The notes under the pieces were generated by a model. It had not been told where the DNA came from, searched no databases, and was given only the letters and a program-made list of their open reading frames with translations. A stretch of DNA of 64,000 nt from Macropodus opercularis (Eukaryota > Chordata > Actinopteri > Anabantiformes > Osphronemidae), in the NCBI GenBank assembly GCA_030770545.1, contig JAUCMP010000029.1, positions 496,001 through 560,000 on the forward strand, in the 5' to 3' direction. The stretch's first letter is position 1. Each line of letters begins with the position of its first letter. The position numbers were made by a program, and so were the translations under genes. This document shows positions 52,099-62,795 of the stretch, in pieces.

Positions 52099-52217
52099 GG
52101 CTTACAGCACCTGCTATTCCCAGGCGGTCTCCCGTCCAAGTACTAGCCAGGCCCTACCTTGCTTGGCTTCCGAGTTCGAATGAGATCGGGCACGTTGAAG
52201 GTGGTATGGCCGTAAGC
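52099..52217 (-). rRNA. 5S rRNA gene
   Basis: C6/A43/G56, G104; 132. Confidence 0.84.
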
Positions 52218-52349
52218 AACAAACCTGTACCACATTATATCTTTTGAAGGCGACTATATGTCAGACTGTCACTAATATCTGCTCATCAAGGACATATGTG
52301 TAACCAAGATGGAGAATCACCCAATGTTGCGTTGAAAGAGAAAAGAAAA

Positions 52350-52468
52350 GGCTTAGAGCACCTGGTATTCCCAGGCGGTCTCCCGTCCAAGTACTAGCCA
52401 GGCCCTACCTTGCTTGGCTTCCGAGTTCGAATGAAATCGGGCACGTTGAAGGTGGTATGGCCGTAAGC
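52350..52468 (-). rRNA. 5S rRNA gene
   Basis: C6/A43/G56, T34, C113; 141. Matches 16310. Confidence 0.82.
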
Positions 52469-52609
52469 GACAAATTGTTACCTCAATATGTCTTTTGAAG
52501 GCGACAACACGTCAGAATGTCATGACAGTCACGACTGTTACCTCATCAATGTCATCTGTGTAACCAAGATGGAGAATCACCCAATGTTGCGTTGAAAGAG
52601 AAAAGAAAA

Positions 52610-52728
52610 GGCTTACAGCACCTGGTATTCCCAGGCGGTCTCCCGTCCAAGTACAAGCCAGGCCCTACCTTGCTTGGCTTCCGAGTTCGAATGAGATCGG
52701 GCACGTTGAAGGTGGAATGGCCGTAAGC
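52610..52728 (-). rRNA. 5S rRNA gene
   Basis: C6/A43/G56, T13, T74; 141. Confidence 0.83.
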
Positions 52729-52869
52729 GAGAAATTGTTACCTCATTACGTCATTTGAAGGTGACAACAAGTCAGAATGTCATGACAGTCACGACTGTTA
52801 CTTCATCAAGGTCATCTGCGTTACCAAAAAGGAGAATCACCCAATGTTGCGTTGAAAAATAACAGAAAA

Positions 52870-52988
52870 GGCTTACAGCACCTGGTATTCCCAGGCGGTC
52901 TTCCATCCAAGTACTAGCCAGGCCCTACCTTGCTTGGCTTCCGAGGTCGAATGAGATCAGGCACGTTGAAGGTGGTATGGCCGTAAGC
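52870..52988 (-). rRNA. 5S rRNA gene
   Basis: C6/C43/G56, T30, T84, A87; 132. Confidence 0.83.
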
Positions 52989-53120
52989 GACAAACCTGTA
53001 CCACATTATATCTTTTGAAGGTGACTATATGTCAGACTGTCACAACTATCTGCTCATCAAGGACATAAGTGTAACCAAGATGGAGAATCACCCAATGTTG
53101 CGTTGAAAGAGAAAAGAAAA

Positions 53121-53239
53121 GGCTTACAGCACCTGGTATTCCCAGGCGGTCTCCCGTCCAAGTACTAGCCAGGCCCTACCTTGCTTGGCTTTCGAGTTCG
53201 AATGAGATCGGGCACGTTGAAGGTGGTATGGCCGTAAGC
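53121..53239 (-). rRNA. 5S rRNA gene
   Basis: C6/A43/G56, A48; 132. Confidence 0.84.
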
Positions 53240-53371
53240 GCCAAAACTGTACCACATTATATCTTTTGAAGGCGACTATATGTCAGACTGTCACAATTAT
53301 CTGCTCATCAAGGACATATGTGTAACCAAGATGGAGAATCACCCAATGTTGCGTTGAAAGAGAAAAGATAA

Positions 53372-53490
53372 TGCTTACAGCACCTGGTATTTCTAGGCGG
53401 TCTCCCGTCCAAGTACTAGCCAGGCCCTACCTTGCTTGGCTTCCGAGGTCGAATGAGATCGGGCACGTTGAAGGTGGTATGGCCGTAAGC
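53372..53490 (-). rRNA. 5S rRNA gene
   Basis: C6/C43/G56, A97, A99, A119; 132. Confidence 0.83.
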
Positions 53491-53622
53491 GAGAAATTGT
53501 TACCTTATTATGTCTTTTGAAGGCGACTATATGTCAGACTGTCACAATTATCTGCTCATCAAGGACATATGTGTAACCAAGATGGAGAATCACCCAATGT
53601 TGCGTCGAAAGAGAAAAGATAA

Positions 53623-53718
53623 TGCTTACAGCACCTGGTATTCCCAGGCGGTCTCCCATCCAAGTACTAGCCAGGCCCTACCTTGCTTGGCTTCCGAGGT
53701 CGAATGAGATCGGGCACG
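53623..53718 (-). pseudogene. 5S rRNA gene split by Mutsu copy 3, 3' part
   Basis: 5S nt 24-119, C43/G56, T84, A119. The control region is intact downstream of the element tail. Confidence 0.9.
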
Positions 53719-53951
53719 TTTTTTTTTTTTTTGTCTTTTATTATCAAAAATTCAAGTTTTACAAAATAGACATTTAAAAAGATTCAAAATACAAATTATT
53801 TACAAACATTAATGCTTCATGTAATTCTTGTTCACCACTAAAGAAAAGATAGTATGTTAAAAAGCATAATCAAAGCACAACATAACCATAAAAATCAACA
53901 AAACAAAACAAAAACCAAAAAACAAATAAATGAAATAACAAAAAAATCACC
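53719..53951 (-). other. Mutsu copy 3 3' UTR with AATAAA and poly(A)
   Basis: AATAAA at 53737-53742 and a 14-A tail at 53719-53732. One extra A lies in the A-run just downstream of the ORF2 stop on the plus-strand left side, compared with copies 1 and 2. Confidence 0.85.
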
Positions 53952-56900
53952 CTAATCAAACACAAAAACCAGTTTCCCTCCCTCTCCCACCATACACAAT
54001 GAGTTGCTGGTGCACCACTTATCTTCAAAGCCTCCCCCCTCTGTTGTAAACAATGCTTTCATATAACTACAGAACATGTTTTTGCAAAATATCACCCTAT
54101 CTACCTTCTTGCCCTTATACAGTGCGCTATTCCTGGCTACATACAAGATGTGTCGTGCAGTGCATAGCAGAAAGTTCACCAGATCTCTGTTAACCAAACC
54201 GCTCTTCTCTTTGTTGTCTTCAAGCCCAAACACCCACACCCAGTCCCACCGCTCACCCTCTAGGTTACCCATGCCACACTTGTGTATTAATACTTCTCTC
54301 AGCCATTCCCTAAATCTCTTCACCACCCTGCACTCTAACAAAAAATGCTCAAAACACTCATCTTCTAAGCTACAAACTGCACACGTACGTGAAAAGAGAC
54401 ATTTGTCTATTTGATGTAACACTATGGAAACCGGGATGCGTCTGTGTCGTATTTTAAAGTTGCTGTTGAATATTTCTGCTGGAATCCAGTGTTTGTGTAA
54501 GTCGAGCCAGGATGGGTGCAGTAAAGTGGATGAAAAGAAGCGAGTCCAGTGTTGCAAGGCTGCCGGTGGTTTGAATACTGTGTGTCTGAAATGCTTGTAC
54601 CAGAATTTGGGGGTCATGTTTTCAGGTGAGATGTCTGCATTTTGTGCCCAACAGAAGACCAGATCTCCCCCCTTGTCCTCCCCGTGCTTTAACGTGTCCC
54701 TCCACTCCTGAGGCAGGCCCTCTCGCACTGCTCTTATCACCTTGTTGATCCTGTCTCTCCTCACCCTGTGCCCTTCCGCTTTGAATTTCCCCACCACCAA
54801 ATCAACATCAAATTCGCCTTTATTATTCAATAAGTCACCCACTCTACATATCACCTGACGTTCTACATTGCCTCCTATCAAATTGCCCGCCGTTCCTAAA
54901 GAAGGATTGCCAAACACAGGCTGGTGTAAGATATCCTGCTTTCCCTGTGGGATGAAAACCAAGTGGGGCAGCGCTCTGCCCCATGCTTCACCCAGTTCCC
55001 TGAATAAGAAGTCTCCTTCCCTAATCCCCCGTGCAAACAGTTTTGAACATAAATTGTATATACCACACCTTCCATTCTGGGTAATAAAGTCCTGAAAATA
55101 ATCTTTCCAAATGTGCCCCCCTTCACCAACTAAAAATTTTTTAATCAAACCCATCCTCAGTGAAAATTTCTTGATGTATAGGTCGCATAAATCTAAACCT
55201 CCCTCTCCTCGTGCTCCAACTAATGTCCTACGTGCTATTCTAAAAGCCCTACCTTTCCAAAGAAAATCTGTGAATAACGTGTGGAGTCGTGCCAACACAT
55301 CACCTGACATGTGGCAGACTTTCATCACATAAACCAGTTTGGGTATCAAGATTGCGTTAATTAATGTGGCCTTCCCTCTGAGGCCTAAACCTCTCATTTT
55401 CCACAGGTTTACTCTGCCCTGAATTTGTGCAGTCTGCTCTTCCCACATCTTGTGGGCGCAGAGCTGCCTGTCAGGACCGATGAGAGTGCCAAGCACTCTT
55501 ATCATGCCATCTGCAGTCTGAAACCGTTGCCCAACCTCCCCTAGAAATGTGTTGGGACCAGTGGCCAGGACCGACTTGGAGTAATTTAGTTTGGCGCCCG
55601 ACGCCTTCTCATACACTGTGATGTGATTTATTACTCTGCTTAGCTCATCCTTGTCCTTTACCATGATCGAGACATCATCTGCGTATTGCGCTATTTTAAA
55701 AGTGTTTCCCAATGGCGACATTATGCCTGTGATATGTGTGTCTTTTAAAATCAATGCCGCCAGGGGCTCAGCCACCAATGCATAGAGCATTGAGGACAGC
55801 GGGCAGCCCTGGCGCACTGATCTTTTCAAGAGTACGGGGTCCGTTAAAAAGCCATTTACTTTCACCCGACTACATGCACCCCTATACATTCTCTTCATCC
55901 ATCCAATAAAACTGGGGCCGAAACCAAACGCATCGAGACACGCAAATAAAAAGTCATGCTCTACTCTATCAAACGCCTTTTCTAGGTCAAGGTTTAAGAA
56001 GACCCCCCCAGTTTGCACTACACACTCATACGCACAGCGGATAGATAAAATAGAGTCAGCAATGTCTCTCCCAGGCACACTGTACGTCTGGTTCGACCCC
56101 ACAATCGTACCAATCACTCTACGGAGCCGTCCCCCCAGCACACGAGCCAGGATTTTGTAGTCTGTATTAAGCAGACTGATCGGCCTGTAGTTTGCCAGCT
56201 CCGACCTGGCACCTTTGTTTTTGAAGACCAAGGTAATCACACCTCCCAAAAAGGACTCTGCGCACCTGTCTTCCTCCTGCATGGCAGAGAACAGTCTGCA
56301 GAGGATCGGAATCAGCTGCTCTGCAAAACCCTGAAAAAACTCAGCCGAGAGGCCGTCCGCCCCCGGGCTCTTTGCCTTTTTCAGCCCTGCTATTGCCGCC
56401 GCAACCTCTCGGGGCAGAATGCCACCGTCACACATCGCTGCATCCTCAGGGCTGAGGGAGCAGCTGATGCTTCCCACTGCCCTATCTATGTGTTCTTGCG
56501 CTGTGTTCTGTGCAGTGAATAGATCAGTGTAGAAGTCGTGCACTGTTTGCAAAATTTCTATGTTGTCAGTCTGTATGTGTCCCGCTGCATCTTTTAACTC
56601 TGTGATATATGCCCGAGCCTGTCTCTTCTTCTCCAACCCCAGGAAGAAGGCGGTGCAGCGCTCCCCGTCAAGCATGTGTTGTGCCTTGCTACGGATCATT
56701 GCTCCCCTGCACCTGTCCTCTTCCATGGTTCTCAGCTGCTCCCTCAGCCCGAGATACACGCTCAGCGGACGGCTGGCATCCTCCCCGAGCAGCTCCAGCT
56801 CCCTGTGCAGACGGTCTCTCAGCTGAGTCTCTCTGTGGCTCTCTCTCTGCCTCTTCTCTCTGCTCCATGCGATGCAGCGCCGCTTAATTAACAACTTGGT

Positions 56901-57740
56901 GCGCTCCCACCACTCGACTATATCTACTACAAACCTGCTTTCATCTGATAAACCAGAGAGAAGAGACTGCATCTTCTTAACAAAAACAGCGTCCTCCAGG
57001 AGGGCCGTGTTGAAACACCACAGCCCTCCGTTCCTCTGCCTGCCACCCTCTCCCAGAGTCACCTTTAGGGAGGCGTGATCGCTCCCTGCACTGAACTCGT
57101 ATGAGCAGGCATTGAGTGTTCTTACCAGGCCGGCAGCTAGCAAACACAGGTCGATCCTGGTCTGCTTCAGACGTCCCAGCACAACTTGGCGCCGGGAGAA
57201 GGCTCGTGTGCTGGGGTTCTGACTCCTCCACGCATCCACCAAGCAATACTCATCCATCCATTCATACATTGTTGTTCTGCTTGTGTCATTTTTGAAAATG
57301 TTATTTACCCCCACGTCCATCTTTGTCAGTACTACATTGAAATCTCCCACTATAATTGTGTTGTTATTTGTCCACTTCTTGCATTCATTAAAAACATTGC
57401 GTCTCTCCCTCTCATTATTAGGACCATATATATTTATCAGTCTATATTTTATGTTATTTTTCACAATATCTAATACAATCACCCTCCCCGCTGTGTCTTT
57501 ATGGACTACGTTCACACTTTCACACACATTCTCACCTACAAACACAGCCACTCCCGCCGTGCCATTGCCAGAGAGGGAGTAAAAGAAACTTCCTCTCCAA
57601 AACGATCTGACCTCATTCACTACACTCTCACTCCACCTACACTCTTGAACACACATCACATCACACTCCATGCGCTCACATATGTATTTCAGGCAGCTCA
57701 GTCTGGAAAGACCGCATAGATTTCTAGATATTATTTTCAT
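53952..57740 (-). CDS. Mutsu copy 3 ORF2: endonuclease-reverse transcriptase
   Basis: 1262 residues, intact. It matches copy 1 in the region where copy 2 has its SNP cluster and has valine after YADD. Private changes seen are R16C near the N-terminus and one N-to-S near the C-terminus. Confidence 0.93.
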   Translation of the reverse strand: MKIISRNLCGLSRLSCLKYICERMECDVMCVQECRWSESVVNEVRSFWRGSFFYSLSGNGTAGVAVFVGENVCESVNVVHKDTAGRVIVLDIVKNNIKYRLINIYGPNNERERRNVFNECKKWTNNNTIIVGDFNVVLTKMDVGVNNIFKNDTSRTTMYEWMDEYCLVDAWRSQNPSTRAFSRRQVVLGRLKQTRIDLCLLAAGLVRTLNACSYEFSAGSDHASLKVTLGEGGRQRNGGLWCFNTALLEDAVFVKKMQSLLSGLSDESRFVVDIVEWWERTKLLIKRRCIAWSREKRQRESHRETQLRDRLHRELELLGEDASRPLSVYLGLREQLRTMEEDRCRGAMIRSKAQHMLDGERCTAFFLGLEKKRQARAYITELKDAAGHIQTDNIEILQTVHDFYTDLFTAQNTAQEHIDRAVGSISCSLSPEDAAMCDGGILPREVAAAIAGLKKAKSPGADGLSAEFFQGFAEQLIPILCRLFSAMQEEDRCAESFLGGVITLVFKNKGARSELANYRPISLLNTDYKILARVLGGRLRRVIGTIVGSNQTYSVPGRDIADSILSIRCAYECVVQTGGVFLNLDLEKAFDRVEHDFLFACLDAFGFGPSFIGWMKRMYRGACSRVKVNGFLTDPVLLKRSVRQGCPLSSMLYALVAEPLAALILKDTHITGIMSPLGNTFKIAQYADDVSIMVKDKDELSRVINHITVYEKASGAKLNYSKSVLATGPNTFLGEVGQRFQTADGMIRVLGTLIGPDRQLCAHKMWEEQTAQIQGRVNLWKMRGLGLRGKATLINAILIPKLVYVMKVCHMSGDVLARLHTLFTDFLWKGRAFRIARRTLVGARGEGGLDLCDLYIKKFSLRMGLIKKFLVGEGGHIWKDYFQDFITQNGRCGIYNLCSKLFARGIREGDFLFRELGEAWGRALPHLVFIPQGKQDILHQPVFGNPSLGTAGNLIGGNVERQVICRVGDLLNNKGEFDVDLVVGKFKAEGHRVRRDRINKVIRAVREGLPQEWRDTLKHGEDKGGDLVFCWAQNADISPENMTPKFWYKHFRHTVFKPPAALQHWTRFFSSTLLHPSWLDLHKHWIPAEIFNSNFKIRHRRIPVSIVLHQIDKCLFSRTCAVCSLEDECFEHFLLECRVVKRFREWLREVLIHKCGMGNLEGERWDWVWVFGLEDNKEKSGLVNRDLVNFLLCTARHILYVARNSALYKGKKVDRVIFCKNMFCSYMKALFTTEGGGFEDKWCTSNSLCMVGEGGKLVFVFD

Positions 57741-57782
57741 TTTCTAGGTGGAGAGACGCATCATACACATACACAGTCATTC

Positions 57783-58817
57783 TCATGAAGCTTTTCCTTT
57801 TACTTTCTTCCTGCTCTTGCTGCGCTTGTCCCTCACTGCCTCCACCACCTCCATGTCCACGTCAGACGTGGGAGAGGTGCATCTGGAGGCGGAACGGCTC
57901 TCACTCTCTTTCCCGACTTCCCTCGATGCGCTCGCCCTCTTTTTACTCTCGCTCGGCAGTGCTTTTGCGTCCGCTCGGTGTAGCCGTGGCACCGCCATCT
58001 CGCCACTCACACAGGCCATTACTCCATCCATACTCGGGCCAACCTTAATATGCTCTTGCTGGGTTGCCTGCTCTATGGCTGGTGCAGTTTCACTACTATA
58101 GTCATCCAGTGCCTGCTCCCCCTCCTCCTCACTCCATGACACATCCGACTCGAGCAGGCTCTCAGCATCAAACTCCACTCTCCCTTCTTGTGAAGAAGCA
58201 GCAGCCTGCTCCTCATTTTCACTCACACACACACAATTAGCCTCAGCATTGTGACATTCCACGCACCTTTTTCCCCATGCCCCACACTCTCGTGCATAAT
58301 GTCCCTGCTTGTTACACATGAAGCAAGTAAAGTCTGGGCAGTCTCTGACAATGTGACCAGGCTGTAAACACATTCTGCAGACCTTCTGCTGATTATTGTG
58401 GATTACTCTGAAGTATTCTGGTCCAGTGGCAGTCATAAATTTGGCAGAGTATGGCAATGATTGTACTTGATCTGTGAATTTAACTTTCACAAACCTTGTG
58501 CCGTCTGCCACGTCCGTTCCCGGCCACATCCTGCGTTTGATTGGTGAGACTGCTGTAACTTTCCATGTGTGCAGTTTATCAATGATGTCTTCATCCATGA
58601 TGTAGGCTGGAAGATTCAGGAACGAGACGACAAGCTCGTCGACGGCTAGAGACTTGGCCATGACAACTGCCGAGCCAATTTTCAGACCATCTAGGAGTCT
58701 CTTTTTCCCTGCCTCGCTCCTGAGTGTGATCTCATATTTCCTTGCACCAGTTTCACGCAGGGCAACAACTCCCCCGCACACGTCCCTTATTGCTCTCAAA
58801 AGTTCAATTGTTTTCAC
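57783..58817 (-). CDS. Mutsu copy 3 ORF1, RRM-like and CCHC part
   Basis: 344 residues, identical in sequence to copies 1 and 2, again lacking an ATG and lying in the -1 frame of the upstream part. The repeat of this arrangement in an independent insertion shows the split existed in the source element. Confidence 0.75.
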   Translation of the reverse strand: MKTIELLRAIRDVCGGVVALRETGARKYEITLRSEAGKKRLLDGLKIGSAVVMAKSLAVDELVVSFLNLPAYIMDEDIIDKLHTWKVTAVSPIKRRMWPGTDVADGTRFVKVKFTDQVQSLPYSAKFMTATGPEYFRVIHNNQQKVCRMCLQPGHIVRDCPDFTCFMCNKQGHYARECGAWGKRCVECHNAEANCVCVSENEEQAAASSQEGRVEFDAESLLESDVSWSEEEGEQALDDYSSETAPAIEQATQQEHIKVGPSMDGVMACVSGEMAVPRLHRADAKALPSESKKRASASREVGKESESRSASRCTSPTSDVDMEVVEAVRDKRSKSRKKVKGKAS

Positions 58818-59368
58818 ATTTTCCGTTCCCAGAAGTCTTTTTCATATTTTCTCAAGCTTCCGCTGTTGGCAGTCAAGCTGCTGTTGTGATGTCCCGTGTC
58901 CGTTTCTCTGTGCCGTGGTCCTCCTTCAAAGCCTGTCGCTTCTCCAGCAGCGTCCGTAGCTCTTTGTACCACCTGCCGCATCTCAGATTCCTTTCTCCCA
59001 TCTGCTTTTCCGCTCTCTCCGCTCTTGTCGGCCGCAGCTGTTGGCTGGGTTCTCCCTGTAGCCCCAGTCTGCCTACATTCATCCGCTCCTGTTGCTGCAG
59101 CACAGCGTCTCCCCACCGTCGGCAGCGCTGCCTCCGCTACTTTCCCGGCAGCCATTGTTCGTGGCTGGGCTGCCTCGCTTGTTCTCAGCGCTCTACTGCT
59201 CGCTCCTTTTCGCTGCTCTCCTGTGCTTCTTGAAGACTCGGCGAAGACTTCACCATCTCGGTTCTCTCCCTCCAACCCCGCTTCAGCTTGGCTCATCCGG
59301 CCAGAGGTAGAATGCTCCACTATCTGCCGTTTTCCAAGCTTTGCACGCTCAGGCCTACCGGCCTCCAT
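58814..59368 (-). CDS. Mutsu copy 3 ORF1, N-terminal disordered part
   Basis: 184 residues from the good-context ATG, same sequence as copy 1. The truncation removes only upstream leader. It ends at the same ATGTGA overlap. Confidence 0.7.
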   Translation of the reverse strand: MEAGRPERAKLGKRQIVEHSTSGRMSQAEAGLEGENRDGEVFAESSRSTGEQRKGASSRALRTSEAAQPRTMAAGKVAEAALPTVGRRCAAATGADECRQTGATGRTQPTAAADKSGESGKADGRKESEMRQVVQRATDAAGEATGFEGGPRHRETDTGHHNSSLTANSGSLRKYEKDFWERKM

Positions 59369-59461
59369 AGCAAAATCAAAAAGAAAAATACCGGCTTCCA
59401 CCGTGGCGTCCCTCTGACTCCGAGGGGCAACAAAGAAAAAAATACAACAAAAAGCGCTAAA

Positions 59462-59487
59462 ACGTTAAAGGTGGTATGGCCATAAGC
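59462..59487 (-). pseudogene. 5S rRNA gene split by Mutsu copy 3, 5' part
   Basis: 5S nt 1-26 (T6, T21), so it overlaps the 3' part by a few bases (CGT), unlike the flush junctions of copies 1 and 2. Confidence 0.85.
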
Positions 59488-59619
59488 GACAAACCTGTAC
59501 CACATTATATCTTTTGAAGGTGACTATATGTCAGACTGTCACAACTATCTGCTCATCAATGACATATGTGTAACCAAGATGGAGAATCACCCAATGTTGC
59601 GTTGAAAGAGAAAAGAAAA

Positions 59620-59738
59620 GGCTTACAGCACCTGGTATTCCCAGGCGGTCTCCCGTCCAAGTACTAACCAGGCCCTACCTTGCTTGGCTTCAGAGTTCGA
59701 ATGAGATCGGGCACGTTGAAGGTGGTATGGCCATAAGC
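59620..59738 (-). rRNA. 5S rRNA gene
   Basis: T6/A43/G56, T47, T72; 132. Confidence 0.85.
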
Positions 59739-59870
59739 GACAAACCTGTACCACATTATATCTTTTGAAGGTGACTATATGTCAGACTGTCACAACTATC
59801 TGCTCATCAATGACATATGTGTAACCAAGATGGAGAATCACCCAATGTTGCGTTGAAAGAGAAAAGAAAA

Positions 59871-59989
59871 GGCTTACAGCACCTGGTATTCCCAGGTGGT
59901 CTCCGGTCCAAGTACTAGACAGGCCCTACCTGGATTGGCTTCCGAGATCGAATGAGATCGGGCACGTTGAAGGTGGTATGGCCGTAAGC
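59871..59989 (-). rRNA. 5S rRNA gene
   Basis: C6/T43/T56, C58, T71, C85, A93; 141. Matches 18865. Confidence 0.82.
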
Positions 59990-60130
59990 GACAAGTTGTT
60001 ACCTCAATATGTCTTTTGAAGGCGACAACACGTCAGAATGTCATCACAGTCACGACTGTTACCTCATCAAGGTCATCTGTGTAACCAATATGGAGAATCA
60101 CCAAATGTTGCGTTGAAAAATAACAGAAAA

Positions 60131-60249
60131 GGCTTACAGCACCTGGTATTCCCAGGCGGTCTCCCGTCCAAGTACTAGCCAGGCCCTACCTTGCTTGGCT
60201 TCCGAGTTCGAATGAGATCAGGCACGTTGAAGGTGGTATGGCCGTAAGC
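60131..60249 (-). rRNA. 5S rRNA gene
   Basis: C6/A43/G56, T30; 132. Intact gene at the position deleted in 19125 and 26896. Confidence 0.85.
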
Positions 60250-60381
60250 GAGAAATTGTTACCTTATTATGTCTTTTGAAGGCGACTATATGTCAGACTG
60301 TCACAACTATCTGCTCATCAAGGACATATGTGTAACCAAGATGGAGAATCACCCAATGGTGCATTGAAAGAGAAAAGAAAA

Positions 60382-60500
60382 GGCTTACAGCACCTGGTAT
60401 TCCCAGGCGGTCTCCCGTCCAAGTACTAGTCAGGCCCTACCTTGTTTGGCTTCTGAGGTCGAATGAGATCGGGCACGTTGAAGGTGGTATGGTCGTAAGC
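60382..60500 (-). rRNA. 5S rRNA gene
   Basis: C6/C43/A56, A8, A47, A71; 141. Matches 19500. Confidence 0.81.
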
Positions 60501-60641
60501 GAGAAATTGTTACCTCATTACGTCATTTGAAGGCGACAACACGTCAGAATGTCATGACAGTCACGACTGTTACCTCATCAATGTCATCTGTGTAACCAAG
60601 ATGGAGAATCACCCAATGTTGCGTTGAAAGAGAAAAGAAAA

Positions 60642-60760
60642 GGCTTACAGCACCTGGTATTCCCAGGCGGTCTAACGTCCAAGTACTAGCCAGGCCCTAC
60701 CTTGCTTGGCTTCCGAGTTCGAATGAGATCGGGCACGTTGAAGGTGGTATGGCCATAAGC
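60642..60760 (-). rRNA. 5S rRNA gene
   Basis: T6/A43/G56, T86, T87; 132. Confidence 0.83.
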
Positions 60761-60892
60761 GACAAACCTGTACCACATTATATCTTTTGAAGGTGACTAT
60801 ATGTCAGACTGTCACAACTATCTGCTCATCAATGACATATGTGTAACCAAGATGGAGAATCACCCAATGTTGCATTGAAAGAGAAAAGAAAA

Positions 60893-61011
60893 GGCTTACA
60901 GCACCTGGTATTCCCAGGCGGTCTCCCGTCCAAGTACTAGCCAGGCCCTACCTTGCTTGGCTTCCGAGTTCGAATGAGATCGGGCACGTTGAAGGTGGTA
61001 TGGCCATAAGC
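60893..61011 (-). rRNA. 5S rRNA gene
   Basis: T6/A43/G56; 132. Confidence 0.85.
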
Positions 61012-61143
61012 GACAAACCTGTACCACATTATATCTTTTGAAGGCGACTATATGTCAGACTGTCACTACTATCTGCTCATCAAGGACATATGTGTAACCA
61101 AGATGGAGAATCACCCAATGTTGCGTTGAAAGAGAAAAGAAAA

Positions 61144-61262
61144 GGCTTACAGCACCTGGTATTCCCAGGCAGTCTCCCGTCCAAGTACTAGCCAGGCCCT
61201 ACCTTGATTGGCTTCCGAGGTCGAATGAGATCGGGCACGTTGAAGGTGGTATGGCCGTAAGC
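61144..61262 (-). rRNA. 5S rRNA gene
   Basis: C6/C43/T56, T92; 141. Confidence 0.85.
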
Positions 61263-61403
61263 GAGAAATTGTTACCTCATTACGTCATTTGAAGGCGACA
61301 ACACGTCAGAATGTCATGACAGTCACGACTGTTACCTCATCAATGTCATCTGTGTAACCAAGATGGAGAATCACCCAATGTTGCATTGAAAGAGAAAAGA
61401 AAA

Positions 61404-61522
61404 GGCTTACAGCACCTGGTATTCCCAGGCGGTCTCCCGTCCAAGTACTAACCAGGCCCTACCTTGCTTGGCTTCAGAGTTCGAATGAGATCGGGCACGT
61501 TGAAGGTGGTATGGCCATAAGC
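61404..61522 (-). rRNA. 5S rRNA gene
   Basis: T6/A43/G56, T47, T72; 132. Confidence 0.85.
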
Positions 61523-61654
61523 GACAAACCTGTACCACATTATATCTTTTGAAGGTGACTATATGTCAGACTGTCACAACTATCTGCTCATCAATGACAT
61601 ATGTGTAACCAAGATGGAGAATCACCCAATGTTGCGTTGAAAGAGAAAAGAAAA

Positions 61655-61773
61655 GGCTTACAGCACCTGGTATTCCCAGGCGGTCTCCCGTCCAAGTACT
61701 AGCCAGGCCCTACCTTGCTTGGCTTCCGAGTTCGAATGAGATCGGGCACGTTGAAGGTGGTATGGCCGTAAGC
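61655..61773 (-). rRNA. 5S rRNA gene
   Basis: C6/A43/G56; 141. Confidence 0.85.
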
Positions 61774-61914
61774 GACAAGTTATTACCTCAATATGTCTTT
61801 TGAAGGCGACAACACGTCAGAATGTCATCACAGTCACGACTGTTACCTCATCAAGGTCATCTGTGTATCCAATATGGAGAATCACCAAATGTTGCATTGA
61901 AAAAGAACAGAAAA

Positions 61915-62033
61915 GGCTTACAGCACCTGGTATTCCCAGGCAGTCTCCCGTCCAAGTACTAGCCAGGCCCTACCTTGCTTGGCTTCCGAGGTCGAATGAG
62001 ATCAGGCACGTTGAAGGTGGTATGGCCGTAAGC
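61915..62033 (-). rRNA. 5S rRNA gene
   Basis: C6/C43/G56, T30, T92; 141. Confidence 0.84.
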
Positions 62034-62174
62034 AAGTAATTGTTACCTCATTACGTCATTTGAAGGCGAAAACACGTCAGAATGTCATGACAGTCACAAC
62101 TGTTACCTCATCAAGGTCATCTGCGTTACTAAAAAGGAGAATCACCTAATGTTGCGTTGAAAAATAACAGAAAA

Positions 62175-62293
62175 GGCTTACAGCACCTGGTATTCCCAGG
62201 CAGTCTCCCGACCAAGTACTAGCCAGGCCCTACCTTGCTTGGCTTCCGAGTTCGAATGAGATCGGGCACATTGAAGGTGGTATAGCCGTAAGC
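62175..62293 (-). rRNA. 5S rRNA gene
   Basis: C6/A43/G56, T10, T24, T83, T92; 132. Confidence 0.83.
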
Positions 62294-62425
62294 GAGAAAT
62301 TGTTACCTTATTATGTCTTTTGAAGGCGACTATATGTCAGACTGTCACAACTATCTGCTCATCAATGACATATGTGTAACCAAGATGGAGAATCACCCAA
62401 TGTTGCATTGAAAGAGAAAAGAAAA

Positions 62426-62544
62426 GGCTTACAGCACCTGGTATTCCCAGACGGTCTCCCGACTAAGTACTAGCCAGGCCCTACCTTGCTTGGCTTCCGA
62501 GTTCGAATGAGATCGGGCACGTTAAAGGTGGTATGGCCATAAGC
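62426..62544 (-). rRNA. 5S rRNA gene
   Basis: T6/A43/G56, T21, plus changes at nt 81-83 and 95; 132. Confidence 0.82.
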
Positions 62545-62676
62545 GACAAACCTGTACCACATTATATCTTTTGAAGGTGACTATATGTCAGACTGTCACA
62601 ACTATCTGCTCATCAATGACATATGTGTAACCAAGATGGAGAATCACCCAATGTTGCGTTGAAAGAGAAAAGAAAA

Positions 62677-62795
62677 GGCTTACAGCACCTGGTATTCCCA
62701 GGCGGTCTCCCGTCCAAGTACTAACCAAACCCTACCTTGCTTGGCTTCAGAGTTCGAATGAGATCGGGCACGTTGAAGGTGGTATGGCCATAAGC
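62677..62795 (-). rRNA. 5S rRNA gene
   Basis: T6/A43/G56, T47, T67, T68, T72; 132. Confidence 0.83.

Larger units (their letters stand above)
51958..53622 (-). repeat. 5S rDNA tandem array, segment 3
   Basis: Six complete 5S units between Mutsu copies 2 and 3. The first units match those right of Mutsu copy 1 (same G104 gene, then the C113/T34 gene), but one unit found at 15927-16177 is missing here, consistent with a single-unit deletion after duplication. Confidence 0.93.
53719..59457 (-). mobile_element. Mutsu-like non-LTR retrotransposon, copy 3 (5' truncated by 181 bp)
   Basis: 5739 bp. The 3' junction is the same as in copies 1 and 2 (14-A tail, then 5S CGTGCCC), but the 5' end stops at ..GCGC, 181 bp short. 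Four unexplained bases (59458-59461, TAAA on +) separate it from 5S sequence starting ACGTTAAAGG, so the ACG next to the 3' junction is present again on the 5' side. The flanks differ from those of copies 1 and 2, so this is an independent insertion. ORF1 and ORF2 are complete; only the 5' UTR is lost. Confidence 0.87.

Noticed and set aside
9727..59457. Independent insertion of all three Mutsu copies
   Set aside because: Copies 1 and 2 share private variants in both 5S flanks, so they count as one event.
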